64,000 nucleotides of DNA from MedAcidi-G1 sp002713545 (GTDB taxonomy: Bacteria; Actinomycetota; Acidimicrobiia; Acidimicrobiales; MedAcidi-G1). Positions 7,460 to 17,293 of the stretch are shown piece after piece. Position numbers and translations under genes: made by a program. The notes below the pieces were generated by a model that had not been told where the DNA came from, made no database searches, and saw only the letters and a program-made list of their open reading frames with translations. The stretch spans positions 22,289-86,288 of the forward strand of contig CAXGYF010000003.1 in the NCBI GenBank assembly GCA_964013895.1, read 5' to 3'. Within the stretch, counting starts at the first letter, position 1. Every line of letters begins with the position of its first letter.

Positions 7460-8914
7460 ATGAGAAAAAGGCAACGTAAAGTCAGAGACCCTCTTCTTAA
7501 AGCATTGATAAAAGCTTTAAGTGAGGACAGAGTGACAGATGGTGCCTCAGCTAGACGAATATACAGCAAAGATGGTTCGGTTATGGAAGGGGGTCGAGCG
7601 GGTATTATATGTTTCCCGGAAAACACTTCAGAAGTAGCGGAATGTATTTCGATTGCTAACGAGTTTGACCGAGAGTTTGTAACACGAGGAGCAGGAACCG
7701 GTTTGGCGGGGGGTTCCGTTCCCTGCAATGACCCAATAATGATCGTCACGACGCGGATGAACAAAATTATCGAAGTTGATTTGAATAAAAGAATTGCTTG
7801 GGTTCAACCAGGTGTTGTCAATTTAGACTTATCAACCTCTTTAAAAAATACAGGTTTACATTTTGCACCTGACCCCTCAAGCCAGCAGGCATGCACAATT
7901 GGGGGAAATGTTGCAAACAACTCAGGGGGGCCACATTGTCTGGCTTATGGCGTTACTAATACACATGTGGCAGCTTTAGAAGTAGTTCTTCCTGATGCTT
8001 CGATTGTGCAACTGGGTTCTATCGATGGTGAAGCCGCTGGTTATGACCTGAGAGGCGTTTTTGTTGGCGGTGAAGGAACTTTGGGCGTGGCGACACGGAT
8101 CGCTGTTCGTTTGACTGAAAACCCTCCAGAGATTGCTACTTTGCTTCTTGATTTTTCAAAAATAACTGACGCGGCTGAGACGGTCAGTCAGATAATTGCT
8201 AACGGTGTATTGCCAGCAGCTTTGGAACTCATGGACAGAAATGTTGTAGCGGCAGTTGAGCCTTTTGCAAAGGCGGGGTATCCCATGGATGCTGAAGCGG
8301 TCTTAATAGCTGAAGTTGACGGATTACCCGAAGGTGTATCTCATGAAGTGAACATTATCTCTGATATTGCAATAAAAAATGGAGCTAGGGAAGTCAGAAT
8401 AGCTGCTAATGAAGAAGAACGCGAAAGAATCTGGAAAGGAAGAAAAAGCGCATTCGGCGCAATCGCTAAAATAAAACCTGATTACTACTTGCATGACACA
8501 GTCATCCCAAGGGGAAGTTTGGCAGAAGTTATTCAAAAGGTTTACGAAATAGCGGAAAGATACGATCTCCTAGTAATGAACGTTTTTCATGCAGGGGATG
8601 GAAATTTGCACCCTCTACTGGTTTTTGATGCGCGGATACCCGGAACTTTAGAAAAAGTTCAACTGGCAGGGGAAGAAATAGTAAAGATTTCACTTGAAGC
8701 TGGCGGGGTTCTTTCAGGAGAGCATGGGATAGGACTGGAAAAGCAAAGATTCATGTCACAGCAATTTTCTCAACGTGACCTAGAAGCACAGGACGCTCTT
8801 CGTCGATCATTTGATCCAGAAAACCGTTCAAACCCTCACAAGGTTCTTCCGACCGGTAGCTCCTGTGGAGAAATGAGTTCTTTGGATGAAATTCCAGAAG
8901 GTGTATGGATATGA
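7460..8914 (+). CDS. glcD: Glycolate oxidase, FAD-linked subunit GlcD
   Basis: FAD-dependent catalytic subunit oxidising glycolate (or another 2-hydroxy acid) to the 2-oxo acid. The FAD-binding PCMH domain shows the dinucleotide loop TRGAGTGLAGGSVP near 74-87, PDPSSQQACTIGGNVANN and GEGTLGVATRIAVRL. The C-terminal FAD-oxidase domain has the histidines in NVFHAGDGNLHPL and LSGEHGIG. Length 484 is normal. First gene of glcD-glcE-glcF: the stop overlaps the next start by about 10 nt. Marine bacteria commonly use this complex for algal glycolate. Malate synthase is not in the window. Confidence 0.93.
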   Translation: MRKRQRKVRDPLLKALIKALSEDRVTDGASARRIYSKDGSVMEGGRAGIICFPENTSEVAECISIANEFDREFVTRGAGTGLAGGSVPCNDPIMIVTTRMNKIIEVDLNKRIAWVQPGVVNLDLSTSLKNTGLHFAPDPSSQQACTIGGNVANNSGGPHCLAYGVTNTHVAALEVVLPDASIVQLGSIDGEAAGYDLRGVFVGGEGTLGVATRIAVRLTENPPEIATLLLDFSKITDAAETVSQIIANGVLPAALELMDRNVVAAVEPFAKAGYPMDAEAVLIAEVDGLPEGVSHEVNIISDIAIKNGAREVRIAANEEERERIWKGRKSAFGAIAKIKPDYYLHDTVIPRGSLAEVIQKVYEIAERYDLLVMNVFHAGDGNLHPLLVFDARIPGTLEKVQLAGEEIVKISLEAGGVLSGEHGIGLEKQRFMSQQFSQRDLEAQDALRRSFDPENRSNPHKVLPTGSSCGEMSSLDEIPEGVWI

Positions 8915-9783
8915 AAACTATGAATGACTTCGCTGAAGAAGTAGGCGACACTTCTTTTGTTGCAGTACGCGGTGGTGGAACGCGTTGGAGTCTTGGTGGT
9001 CCGTTAACAGAGGGAACTAATGAGGTTGAGGCACCAAAAGGTGTAATCAATTTTAAACCTGAAGAAATGATTGTGGAAGTAGGTGCCGGTACGCAACTGA
9101 ACGCATTGCAGAACGAATTGAATGACTTAAAGCAAGAAGTTGCTCTTGCGGGATTTGCAGATTCAACTGTGGGGGGAAGTCTTGCGGTTGGTTCCAGCAG
9201 TCATAGGAGAGCACGAATCGGTGCTGCGAGTGACGTTCTTCTGCAGGCTGAGTGTGTGGGCGCTGACGGTCAACAATTCGTAGCGGGAGGTCCAACTGTA
9301 AAAAATGTTACTGGCTACGACCTCTGCAGACTGTTTGTTTCCTCTCTGGGAACACTTGCGTTAATGGGAGTGGTAACTTTACGAACACGACCTAAACCTG
9401 AAATAGGGATCTGGTTGAAAGGTGAAGTCCTTTTTGGAGAAATAATAAAATGTTGCTACCGTCCGGCTAGCGTTTTACACGATGGATCCAAAACTTTTTT
9501 GCTGATCGAGGGTTATGAAAAAGATGTTGAAAAAGAAATCTCCTCTTTGGAGAAACTAGGGATGACAGTTATGGAAACGGCTCCAAAAATACCTCCTTTG
9601 CTTAAAGGCTCTTCCCAAGAAAATTCGAAAGATGGTTTTCTAGACCTTCAAACTGGCGCGATTTATTCAAATACCCGTCGGGGGGAAACTGAAGTTTCAG
9701 AAGGTGTAAAACTGCTATCTGATCGAATAAAAAAGAATTTTGATCCGACGGGTAGATTAAACCCTGGTAGGAGACCGTATTGA
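8905..9783 (+). CDS. glcE: Glycolate oxidase, GlcE-like FAD-binding subunit
   Basis: Second FAD-binding PCMH-type subunit of the GlcDEF complex, 292 residues. Short GlcE proteins keep only the FAD-binding part plus a small C-terminal piece. Visible elements are VAVRGGGTRWSLGG near the N-terminus, a GGSLAVGSSSHRRARIG loop and GPTVKNVTGYDLCRLF, the element typical of GlcE. It ends with DPTGRLNPGR, the family's usual C-terminal motif. Overlaps glcD by 10 nt; ATG codons at 8905 and 8911 are both possible starts. Confidence 0.88.
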   Translation: MDMKTMNDFAEEVGDTSFVAVRGGGTRWSLGGPLTEGTNEVEAPKGVINFKPEEMIVEVGAGTQLNALQNELNDLKQEVALAGFADSTVGGSLAVGSSSHRRARIGAASDVLLQAECVGADGQQFVAGGPTVKNVTGYDLCRLFVSSLGTLALMGVVTLRTRPKPEIGIWLKGEVLFGEIIKCCYRPASVLHDGSKTFLLIEGYEKDVEKEISSLEKLGMTVMETAPKIPPLLKGSSQENSKDGFLDLQTGAIYSNTRRGETEVSEGVKLLSDRIKKNFDPTGRLNPGRRPY

Positions 9784-9807
9784 TATGAATATAGATGCGG
9801 AAATGAT

Positions 9808-10989
9808 TTGAAAGAAGACTTACTTCTCTTAGAACCAGAAGCGCTTAACGCTTGTGTTTCCTGTGGCCTATGTTTGCCTCATTGCCCTACTTATCGTGTG
9901 ACTGGTGACGAACGAATGTCTCCAAGAGGAAGAATTGCATTAATGCGTTCAGCTGGAACAAAAGATTTCGAGCCAACGGCAGAATGGATTCATTCCATGG
10001 ACACTTGTGTTCAATGTCGAGGGTGTGAAACAGCGTGTCCTTCATCAGTCCCATTCGGGGAGTTGATAGGTGACACTAAAAAAGCACTAACAAATATTAG
10101 AAAATTACCACTACCGGTTAGAGCAGGACTGTATGTCCTTGACAAACCGTTGTTACTTTCAGCAGTAACTTTCTTTATTGGAACTTTGCAAAAATTAGGA
10201 TTTTTTAGGAATTCCTCTTATATCCCCGCTGGTGTACCCCTCTTTCGACGTGAAATTAAAACAAGGCACCTTGAAGGTGATCCCGTTCTCTTTACAGGTT
10301 GTGTGATGGAGGCTTGGACGCCATGGGTGCATACAGCAGCAATCAAAACACTTGATTTTTTTAGCGTAGACGTTGCCTTGTCGGGAAAAAAAGTTGGTTG
10401 TTGCGGTGCTTTGCATGAGCATTCAGGTTTGAGGTCAGTTTCAAAAAAAATAGCTGAGAAGGTAATTGATGAAATGCCCGATATGGGACCAGTTTTAGTG
10501 AATTCGGCAGGGTGTGGAGCGATGATGAAAGAGTACGGTGATTTGTTGGGGACGGAAAAGGCAAAAAATTTTTCAGCACGCGTATTCGATATTCACGAAT
10601 GGATAACGCAGAATTATAAATTGCCTGAAAAGACTGACAAAAAAGAACGTCTAGTCGTTCAAGATCCATGCCACTTAAGACATGTTCAAAAATCGCATCA
10701 ATTTGTCAGGGAACTGTTATCTCCTTTCGCTGAAATAGTTGAAATCCCAGATGAGGGCCTTTGTTGCGGTGCGGGCGGGGCATATTCCATTTCACAAAAA
10801 CAACTTTCGGGCAAAATCCGTGAACTTAAGACCAAAGCATTAGGAGAAGTAATCGAAAAAGGAGAAAAATCCAGAGTTGTAAGTGCTAATCCTGGATGTG
10901 TTACCCATCTTCAAAGTGAAGGTTTTGAAATTAAACATCCACTCGAAGTGGTCGCAGAGTATGTGACTGAAATGAAAACAGGGAAATGA
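9808..10989 (+). CDS. glcF: Glycolate oxidase, iron-sulfur subunit GlcF
   Basis: Electron-transfer subunit passing electrons from GlcD/E toward quinone. Two ferredoxin-type 4Fe-4S motifs are clear: C16xxC19xxC22xxxC26P and C67xxC70xxC73xxxC77P. Two CCG domains follow, with KVGCCGALHEHSG and DPCHLRH...GLCCGAGGAY. Length 393 is typical. The start is the TTG at 9808; no ATG or GTG exists between it and the in-frame stop at 9781. It lies 24 bp after glcE. Confidence 0.92.
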   Translation: MKEDLLLLEPEALNACVSCGLCLPHCPTYRVTGDERMSPRGRIALMRSAGTKDFEPTAEWIHSMDTCVQCRGCETACPSSVPFGELIGDTKKALTNIRKLPLPVRAGLYVLDKPLLLSAVTFFIGTLQKLGFFRNSSYIPAGVPLFRREIKTRHLEGDPVLFTGCVMEAWTPWVHTAAIKTLDFFSVDVALSGKKVGCCGALHEHSGLRSVSKKIAEKVIDEMPDMGPVLVNSAGCGAMMKEYGDLLGTEKAKNFSARVFDIHEWITQNYKLPEKTDKKERLVVQDPCHLRHVQKSHQFVRELLSPFAEIVEIPDEGLCCGAGGAYSISQKQLSGKIRELKTKALGEVIEKGEKSRVVSANPGCVTHLQSEGFEIKHPLEVVAEYVTEMKTGK

Positions 10990-10998
10990 GTAATTCTG

Positions 10999-11205
10999 AT
11001 GAGTGCTGAAATAGAAGAAATAAAATCGCAAATTGAGGTTCTGGTTGAGAAAGTAGCGGATCTTGCAATTCAAGATTTAAGAGAAACAATTAGTGCAGGT
11101 GAAGATAAATCATCTTCGAAAGAGAAGCAGCTTGTACGCGTTAGAAGATCCCTGGAAAAAGCATCTCATCTTCTTTCAGGTATAGAGGATGAGGTCAGGC
11201 ATTAA
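10999..11205 (+). CDS. Short coiled-coil protein after glcF
   Basis: 68 residues with heptad-like Ile/Leu/Val spacing over nearly the whole length (EIEEIKSQIEVLVEKVADL...), so probably one or two helices forming a coiled coil. It lies 9 bp after glcF and is probably co-transcribed. Its end overlaps the convergent fbiC gene by 11 nt. No family recognised; a link to glycolate oxidase is only suggested by position. Confidence 0.5.
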   Translation: MSAEIEEIKSQIEVLVEKVADLAIQDLRETISAGEDKSSSKEKQLVRVRRSLEKASHLLSGIEDEVRH

Positions 11206-13576
11206 CCACGGGTAAAAGCAGACGACCTTTCCCCTTTACTTCTAATTGTCGGTTCGATTCCAAAGTTCCATAAAGAGTATTTCGCTGCACCAGTTTCCTT
11301 CCTAAGGGCGACACAAGATCTTCAAAGTCAGATTTCGTAACCATTTGACCGTGTTGGGCGCCAGCAGCTCGAGAGATGTTTTCATCTATTAGTGTTCCTC
11401 CCAAGTCATTTACTCCTGCTTTCAACAATTGCCGGACTCCGTCAAAGCCAATTTTTACCCAGGAAGCTTGAATGTTGGGAATTAGTTTGTTGTAGGCGAT
11501 TCGTGCAACAGCATGCAACAGAAGAGTTTCTCGGAAAGTTGGTCCGCGTCTAGATTTTTTTTGTAGATAAATTGGCGAGGCCATATGAACAAATGGCAAA
11601 CCAACAAATTCAGTAAATCCGCCAGTTTCTTTCTGTAAATCGCGGCAAAGAAGTAAATGCTTAACCCAGTGTTTAGGGTGCTCTATAGAACCAAACATCA
11701 TTGTTACGTTAGACCTAAGTCCGATTTTATGAGCGGTGCGGTGAACTTCTAACCATTCTTCTGTATTGATCTTGTCGGGGCATAAGTCTTTACGGATTTC
11801 ATCATCCAAGATCTCTGCGGCAGTCCCCGGTAAAGATGCCAGGCCAGCCTCCATTAAACGCTTTAAATAAGAATCTAGAGGCTCATCTAAACGTCTAGCG
11901 CCTTCAAGAACTTCGAGCGCTGTAAAACCATGGATATGAATATCAGGAACAGCTTCGCGAACAGCTTTTGCTACTTCTATATAGTAGTTGCCGTCAAAAT
12001 TTGGGTGAATTCCTCCCTGAAGACACACCTCTGTAGCTCCGGCACGAGCTGCCTCGGCAACACGTGAAGCTATTTCATCCATTTCAAGCAAATAGGGTGT
12101 ACCTCGAAGATTTAGTGATAGGGGTCCTTTTGAGAAGCCACAAAAACGACATTTGAAAGTGCAGACATTCGTGTAATTAATATTCCTATTAGCGACCCAA
12201 GTGACCTTATCGCCGACCGCTTCCTCACGTAGAGAGTCGGCAAGATCTGCTACAGCAGATATTTCAGATCCTTGCGCCGAAAGAAAAAGTTCAAGAATTT
12301 CTGCATCGGCTTCCTCTCCAGACCGGATTCCTTCTATTGCGTCGTTGATTGCTCCAGTCGGCTTTCTGATTGAAGTTATAAGGTTAGGGAGAGACCCTGG
12401 AGAACCAGAAAACCAAATATCATCAGAAGTTTCTGTTTCATTGTTCGTAAGATAATCATCTTCTTCCAAGTCCTCGTTTGGAGCAAGAGGATCAGAGCGT
12501 GCATAACCAGATGAATCGCTCAATTCCATTATTGGAAAAGAAAGTTCGGGAGCAGCCCACTCTTTTAGATCAGAGGCAAATTCGGGATAAATCGTCAAGC
12601 GTGGAACAAGTTCAAAACCTTCGGATTCAGTTATTTGTCTTAGCTTTTCCAAATCTGGCCAAGGTCGTTCTGGGTTAACGTAATCTTTTGTGACAGGTGA
12701 AACGCCTCCCCAGTCATCGATACCCACTGAAAGTAATTTGCTGAAATCATCAGAAAGGTTAGGTGGAGCTTGGATGTGGATTTCTTTGGGAAGAATAATA
12801 CGAGCAAGAGCAATTGTTTCTAAAAAATCATTTTCGGGGCAAGGCGGATGTTTGTGCATAGCAGTACCATTTTTAGGAAGAAAATTCTGAACTATAACCT
12901 CCTGTATATGGCCATAAGTTTTTTGGATTTCAGCTATTACTTCCAAACTCTCTATTCGTGAACTTCGACTTTCGCCCATACCTACAAGAATTCCAGTAGT
13001 AAAAGGAATTTTGAGTTCGCCAGCATTTTTTAGAGTCGATATCCGCCTTTCAGGTGTTTTATCCGGAGAGTTTCGGTGGCAATCAAGATCAGGATCGACA
13101 CTTTCCAACATCATGCCTTGCGAAGCGGAAACATCCCTAAGAGCGAGCAGCTCCTCATAATAAAGGGCGCCCGCATTAGCATGCGGCAAAAGTCCGGTTT
13201 CTTCTAATACGAGCTTGGACATGTCGACCAGATAATCGATAGTTGAAGAGTAGCCTCTTGATGAAAGCCACTCCTTCGCATATGGATAACGAAGTTCTGG
13301 GCGTTCTCCAAGTGTAAAAAGAGCTTCATGGCAGCCTGCTTGTTTTCCAGCTTTCGCTACTTCTAAAACTTCTTCCGGATTCATATAGGGTGCCTCGAGA
13401 CGAGCGGGTGGTTCAGCGAAGGTGCAATACCCACAGCGGTCCTGGCAAAGTTTTGTCAGCGGAATGAAAACTTTTGGACTATAAGTGATTATCTTTCTGT
13501 AGTTTTCTTCCCGTATTGAGCTTGCCAGCTCAAAGAGATTTTGTAAGGGAAGATTCTGTATCTCTTTAATTTGCAT
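11195..13576 (-). CDS. fbiC: FO synthase FbiC (CofG-CofH fusion)
   Basis: Makes 7,8-didemethyl-8-hydroxy-5-deazariboflavin (FO), the chromophore of coenzyme F420, from tyrosine and the flavin precursor 5-amino-6-ribitylaminouracil. Two radical-SAM domains are fused as in actinobacterial FbiC. The N-terminal CofG half has C44xxxC48xxC51 (CQDRCGYCTF). The C-terminal CofH half has C472xxxC476xxC479 (CTFKCRFCGF). Total 793 residues. Its start overlaps the hxlR-type regulator by 11 nt, so the pair is one unit. A possible F420-using protein is at 42546-43016. fbiA and fbiB are not seen here. Confidence 0.96.
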   Translation of the reverse strand: MQIKEIQNLPLQNLFELASSIREENYRKIITYSPKVFIPLTKLCQDRCGYCTFAEPPARLEAPYMNPEEVLEVAKAGKQAGCHEALFTLGERPELRYPYAKEWLSSRGYSSTIDYLVDMSKLVLEETGLLPHANAGALYYEELLALRDVSASQGMMLESVDPDLDCHRNSPDKTPERRISTLKNAGELKIPFTTGILVGMGESRSSRIESLEVIAEIQKTYGHIQEVIVQNFLPKNGTAMHKHPPCPENDFLETIALARIILPKEIHIQAPPNLSDDFSKLLSVGIDDWGGVSPVTKDYVNPERPWPDLEKLRQITESEGFELVPRLTIYPEFASDLKEWAAPELSFPIMELSDSSGYARSDPLAPNEDLEEDDYLTNNETETSDDIWFSGSPGSLPNLITSIRKPTGAINDAIEGIRSGEEADAEILELFLSAQGSEISAVADLADSLREEAVGDKVTWVANRNINYTNVCTFKCRFCGFSKGPLSLNLRGTPYLLEMDEIASRVAEAARAGATEVCLQGGIHPNFDGNYYIEVAKAVREAVPDIHIHGFTALEVLEGARRLDEPLDSYLKRLMEAGLASLPGTAAEILDDEIRKDLCPDKINTEEWLEVHRTAHKIGLRSNVTMMFGSIEHPKHWVKHLLLCRDLQKETGGFTEFVGLPFVHMASPIYLQKKSRRGPTFRETLLLHAVARIAYNKLIPNIQASWVKIGFDGVRQLLKAGVNDLGGTLIDENISRAAGAQHGQMVTKSDFEDLVSPLGRKLVQRNTLYGTLESNRQLEVKGKGRLLLPVVNA

Positions 13577-14030
13577 TTGAAATTCCGATACTAATTTTTT
13601 TATTATCTTGATTAACTAGGCTGCGAATTTCATTAGGTTTTACATCCGTTCCGCAAGTATCACACTTGACAGAGTGGGTAAGGAGAGAACCACAATCATC
13701 ATGTACAAGTTTTACTGGGGGTTCTTCTGAAGAACACCATTGGTCACCCCATTGCATTAGAGCAATTAGTGAAGGGGAGAGCGCTCTGCCTTTGTCTGTT
13801 AAGCGGTACTCATACCGATTAGGTTTCTCTTGGTATAAGAATCGTTCAATCACTTCATTCTCGAGTAAATGATGGAGTCTTTTGCTTAGAAGGTTTCTTG
13901 CGATACCTAGATCCCGTTGAATAGTCTCAAAACGTTTCATGCCTCGAAAAATATTTCTGAGTATTAGAAGCGTCCAGCGGTCACCCACAGTTTTTATAGT
14001 CGCTTCTATGGAGCATTCTCTAGATTGCAT
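13566..14030 (-). CDS. HxlR-family transcriptional regulator
   Basis: DNA-binding winged-helix protein of 154 residues. The family hallmark is an N-terminal Cys (C6) before the helix IEATIKTVGDRWTLLILRN, followed by RFETIQRDLG and LSKRLHHLLENEVI and the wing RYEYRLTDKGRAL. A C-terminal extension carries four possible zinc ligands: the HDDC histidine and cysteine and CDTC. Many HxlR proteins sense electrophiles or redox state through the N-terminal Cys. Co-transcribed with fbiC by an 11-nt overlap, so it may control F420 synthesis; that is inference. Confidence 0.85.
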   Translation of the reverse strand: MQSRECSIEATIKTVGDRWTLLILRNIFRGMKRFETIQRDLGIARNLLSKRLHHLLENEVIERFLYQEKPNRYEYRLTDKGRALSPSLIALMQWGDQWCSSEEPPVKLVHDDCGSLLTHSVKCDTCGTDVKPNEIRSLVNQDNKKISIGISNAN

Positions 14031-14036
14031 TCCAAT

Positions 14037-14042
14037 AAAGTA
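14037..14042 (-). promoter_or_regulatory. -10 hexamer for hxlR-fbiC
   Basis: TACTTT on the minus strand, then 6 nt and the ATG at 14030; no Shine-Dalgarno sequence. Leaderless layout. Confidence 0.45.
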
Positions 14043-14075
14043 GCACTAAGTTTCATAATTAAACTGACTGAGAGA

Positions 14076-15167
14076 TTAATTTTTTAATTGTAAAACTTTT
14101 TGATTAAGGGTGTTTAACAAGTCATTAAACGACTCGATGAAGGCCGCAACTCCTTGCTCTTCCAGTAATTGTGCGACCTCATGAAGATCTACCCCTTCGT
14201 TTTCAATTTGTTCGAGTAGGGAAGAATCAAAATCATCAGAATCAATCGTACGAGCAACTTTTCCGTGATCGATGAAAGCTTGCAGAGTGGAATCCGGAAT
14301 AGTATTAACGGTTTCGGGACCAATAAGTTCATCGACGTAAAGAGTGTCCGAGAAATTTGGATTTTTAGTTGATGTTGAGGCCCATAGAGGGCGCTGCGGT
14401 TGCGCTCCTCGTTCCAGGAGAGCTTCCCATCTGGGGCCACTAAAACTGTTTTTGAAAATCTGATATGCGACCCTACCTTGAGTAATTGCAGCTTTACCTT
14501 GAAGTGCTAATGCATTTACGGAACCAATAGCTTGCAATCGTTTATCAACCTCTGTATCAGTTCGGCTTATAAAGAAAGAGGCAACCGAGGAAATATGAGA
14601 CAAATCTCCCTCGCACGACTCAAGACCGGATAAGTATGCCTCTATAACTTCCTCGTATCGTTCAAGTGAAAAAATTAAAGTCACGTTGACACTGCTGCCG
14701 TCAGAAATTATTTCCCTTACGGCTGGAACACCAGCAGAAGTGGCGGGGATTTTTACATAGAGGTTTGGTTTATTGATAAGTGAATGAAGATGACGAGCAG
14801 CCGCGACTGTTGCAGAAGTATCGTGAGCCAGTGAAGGGTCAACTTCCAGTGAAACGAAACCATCAAGTCCTGCTGATTCGTCGTAAAGTGGACGAAGCAT
14901 ATCGAGGGCATTGTTTATATCTTCAACCACAAGTTCCCAATAGCTTTCTTCGATTGATTTCCCCGAAGCTATCAATTGAAGCAATTGCGTATCATAATCA
15001 TCAGTATCTGTCATGGCTTTTTGGAAAATCGTTGGATTTGAAGTGATCCCTCTGACTCCGTTATCAATCCAATTTTGGAGCTCACCTGTTGATATCCATG
15101 ATCTACGTAGGTTGTCAAGCCACGGGCTTTGATTCTCCCTCGAAAATAGTTCTTTCAGTCTTGTCAT
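14076..15167 (-). CDS. tal: Transaldolase
   Basis: Moves a dihydroxyacetone unit between sugar phosphates in the non-oxidative pentose phosphate pathway. The N-terminal WLDNLRRSWI and GVRGITSNPTIFQKA are typical of the longer actinobacterial/cyanobacterial type. The Schiff-base lysine is K139 in NLYVKIPATSAG, and NVTLIFSLERY follows. Length 363 fits this subfamily. It starts within the end of tkt (4-nt ATGA overlap), so the two enzymes are translated together. Confidence 0.95.
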   Translation of the reverse strand: MTRLKELFSRENQSPWLDNLRRSWISTGELQNWIDNGVRGITSNPTIFQKAMTDTDDYDTQLLQLIASGKSIEESYWELVVEDINNALDMLRPLYDESAGLDGFVSLEVDPSLAHDTSATVAAARHLHSLINKPNLYVKIPATSAGVPAVREIISDGSSVNVTLIFSLERYEEVIEAYLSGLESCEGDLSHISSVASFFISRTDTEVDKRLQAIGSVNALALQGKAAITQGRVAYQIFKNSFSGPRWEALLERGAQPQRPLWASTSTKNPNFSDTLYVDELIGPETVNTIPDSTLQAFIDHGKVARTIDSDDFDSSLLEQIENEGVDLHEVAQLLEEQGVAAFIESFNDLLNTLNQKVLQLKN

Positions 15168-17155
15168 GTGTTTTCTCTATTTTCAAGTAAATTTTTTGCT
15201 GCTGTGTAAATACTCTCACTAGTAATACCAAATTCTGTTAGGGCGATATCACCTGGGGCGGAAGTCCCGAAAGAATCAATCCCAATTTGCGTATCTGCCC
15301 ATTTGCTCCAGCCGAATGTTGAACCAGCTTCTATTGAAATAGATGGGACTGTTGGATTGATAATACTCTTTTGGTATTCGGTTGTCTGACGCTCGAACCT
15401 TTCCATGCAGGGCATCGACACTACACGAACACCCAATTCAAATTCTTTCTCTATGTCATCTGCCGCTTTGCATGCGAGTGATACTTCACTTCCAGTTGCA
15501 ATTACAGTTAGAGCAATGTCAGTTGAGGATTCTCGGATAACGTAAGCACCTTTCGATACTTCGTCAGTATTTTTTTTAGTTGTAATTACTGGCGTATCCT
15601 GCCGGGTTAAAAGCATGGCAGTTGGTCCTTCATGGGCTACGGCAATCTCCCATGCAGCTGAAGTTTCATTTGCATCTGCTGGCCTGAAAACGTCTAGGTT
15701 GGGTATCGCTCGAAGCGATGCTGCGTGTTCGACTGGTTGGTGTGTAGGGCCATCTTCTCCAACAGCGACAGAATCGTGACTCCATACAAAGACACCTTTA
15801 GCATTGCTTAGAGCGGCGAGGCGCACTGCACCTCTCATATAGTCACTAAAAACAAGGAAAGTTCCTGTTACCGGAAATAAGGTTCCGTGTAGGGCAATAC
15901 CATTACTGATTGCACCCATTGCGTGTTCCCGTACACCAAAAAATATTTGTCTTCCTTGCGGTTCTTCAGCTGACTGAACGCCAAAGTGGGAGATTGTTGT
16001 ACCCGTATTTCCGGTAAGGTCTGCACCTCCTCCAATGAGTCCAGGCATAACGCTTAATAAGGATTGAATACACTCGTTACTTGCTTTTCTGGTCGCAACA
16101 TTGTCTCCTAGTTCCCACACGGGAAGAGATTCCTTCCAGTTCGCTGTAAGGCCGGAGCCGGAGAGAGTATCCCAAAGTTCGCTCTTATCACCTTGTGAAG
16201 ATGCCGTTTTTTGCCACTTTTTACGGGTCTCTTCATTACGCGCTCCGGCCGCACGGTAATACTCTGATACATCATTTGGGATCCAAAAAGTTTCACTTTC
16301 AGGTATGTCAAGGATTTTTTTTGTTTCTTCTATCTCTGTATCTTTTAGAGAATAGCCGTGAACAGCAGCTGTATTGGTGTGCGGTGAGGGCTCTCCAATA
16401 AGTGTTCTTAAAATTATGATAGACGGTCTTTCATTTTGATTTTTGGCTTCAAGTAAGGCTGATTCGAGAGCATCAAGATTTTTGCTCTCATCTCCCATTT
16501 CTATAACGTTCCAACCGTATGATTTAAAACGCAATGCAGGGTTGTCCGAAAGCGATAAATTAGTTTCTCCATCAATCGTTATTAGGTTGTCGTCGTAAAT
16601 GACAGTCAGCCGGTCTAAATGCAGGTGTCCTGCTAGCGAAGCGGCTTCGTGGCTGATTCCCTCAGACAGATCTCCATCGCTGCAAACGACCCATATGTTA
16701 TGATCGCAGATCTCACTTCCTAGACGTGCCCGAAGATTCCGTTCAGCTATTGCCATTCCAACTCCATTAGCAAAACCTTGCCCAAGAGGGCCTGTAGTAA
16801 CCTCAACTCCATCGGTGTGGCCACTTTCAGGGTGACCGGGTGTGAGTGATCCAAGTTGTCGGAATTGTTTCAGGTCCTCCAATGAGAGTTTGTATCCGGC
16901 GAGGTGAAGCATCGAGTACAACAGAATAGAAGCATGTCCTGCTGAGAGTATAAATCGATCTCTATTGGGCCAAAGCGGGTCTTTTGGGTCATAAGTCATG
17001 ACTCTCGTCCAGAGAACATGTGCAAGAGGCGCAAGAGCCATTGCGGTTCCCTGGTGTCCGGAATTTGCAGCGTGTGGGGCGTCCATTGCTAGACCCTTAA
17101 TTACTGCAATCGAGCGGTGATCAATTTCGCTAAAGGACATATTTCTATTTTTCAA
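15164..17155 (-). CDS. tkt: Transketolase
   Basis: Thiamine-diphosphate enzyme moving two-carbon units between sugar phosphates. The 663 residues comprise the PP domain (TPP motif with GDLSEG near 160), the Pyr domain (GVREHAMGAISNGIAL) and the C-terminal domain. The usual SGHPG(T/A) stretch reads SGHQGT at 32-37, a Pro-to-Gln change next to the active site; the rest of the region is conserved. Forms an operon with tal. Divergent from dacB over 138 bp. No clear -10 or Shine-Dalgarno sequence was found for the ATG at 17155. Confidence 0.95.
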   Translation of the reverse strand: MKNRNMSFSEIDHRSIAVIKGLAMDAPHAANSGHQGTAMALAPLAHVLWTRVMTYDPKDPLWPNRDRFILSAGHASILLYSMLHLAGYKLSLEDLKQFRQLGSLTPGHPESGHTDGVEVTTGPLGQGFANGVGMAIAERNLRARLGSEICDHNIWVVCSDGDLSEGISHEAASLAGHLHLDRLTVIYDDNLITIDGETNLSLSDNPALRFKSYGWNVIEMGDESKNLDALESALLEAKNQNERPSIIILRTLIGEPSPHTNTAAVHGYSLKDTEIEETKKILDIPESETFWIPNDVSEYYRAAGARNEETRKKWQKTASSQGDKSELWDTLSGSGLTANWKESLPVWELGDNVATRKASNECIQSLLSVMPGLIGGGADLTGNTGTTISHFGVQSAEEPQGRQIFFGVREHAMGAISNGIALHGTLFPVTGTFLVFSDYMRGAVRLAALSNAKGVFVWSHDSVAVGEDGPTHQPVEHAASLRAIPNLDVFRPADANETSAAWEIAVAHEGPTAMLLTRQDTPVITTKKNTDEVSKGAYVIRESSTDIALTVIATGSEVSLACKAADDIEKEFELGVRVVSMPCMERFERQTTEYQKSIINPTVPSISIEAGSTFGWSKWADTQIGIDSFGTSAPGDIALTEFGITSESIYTAAKNLLENRENT

Positions 17156-17293
17156 ATTTGATTACGAACATGCAAGACTTACCGTATACGCAACAATGCA
17201 TTCAGTAGGGTATTTTCTTGAAAGTCTCAGGAATTATTCAATACCTCTCTAAATTAACTCTTATGACACACCCTGCCTTCTCGGCGGAATACC

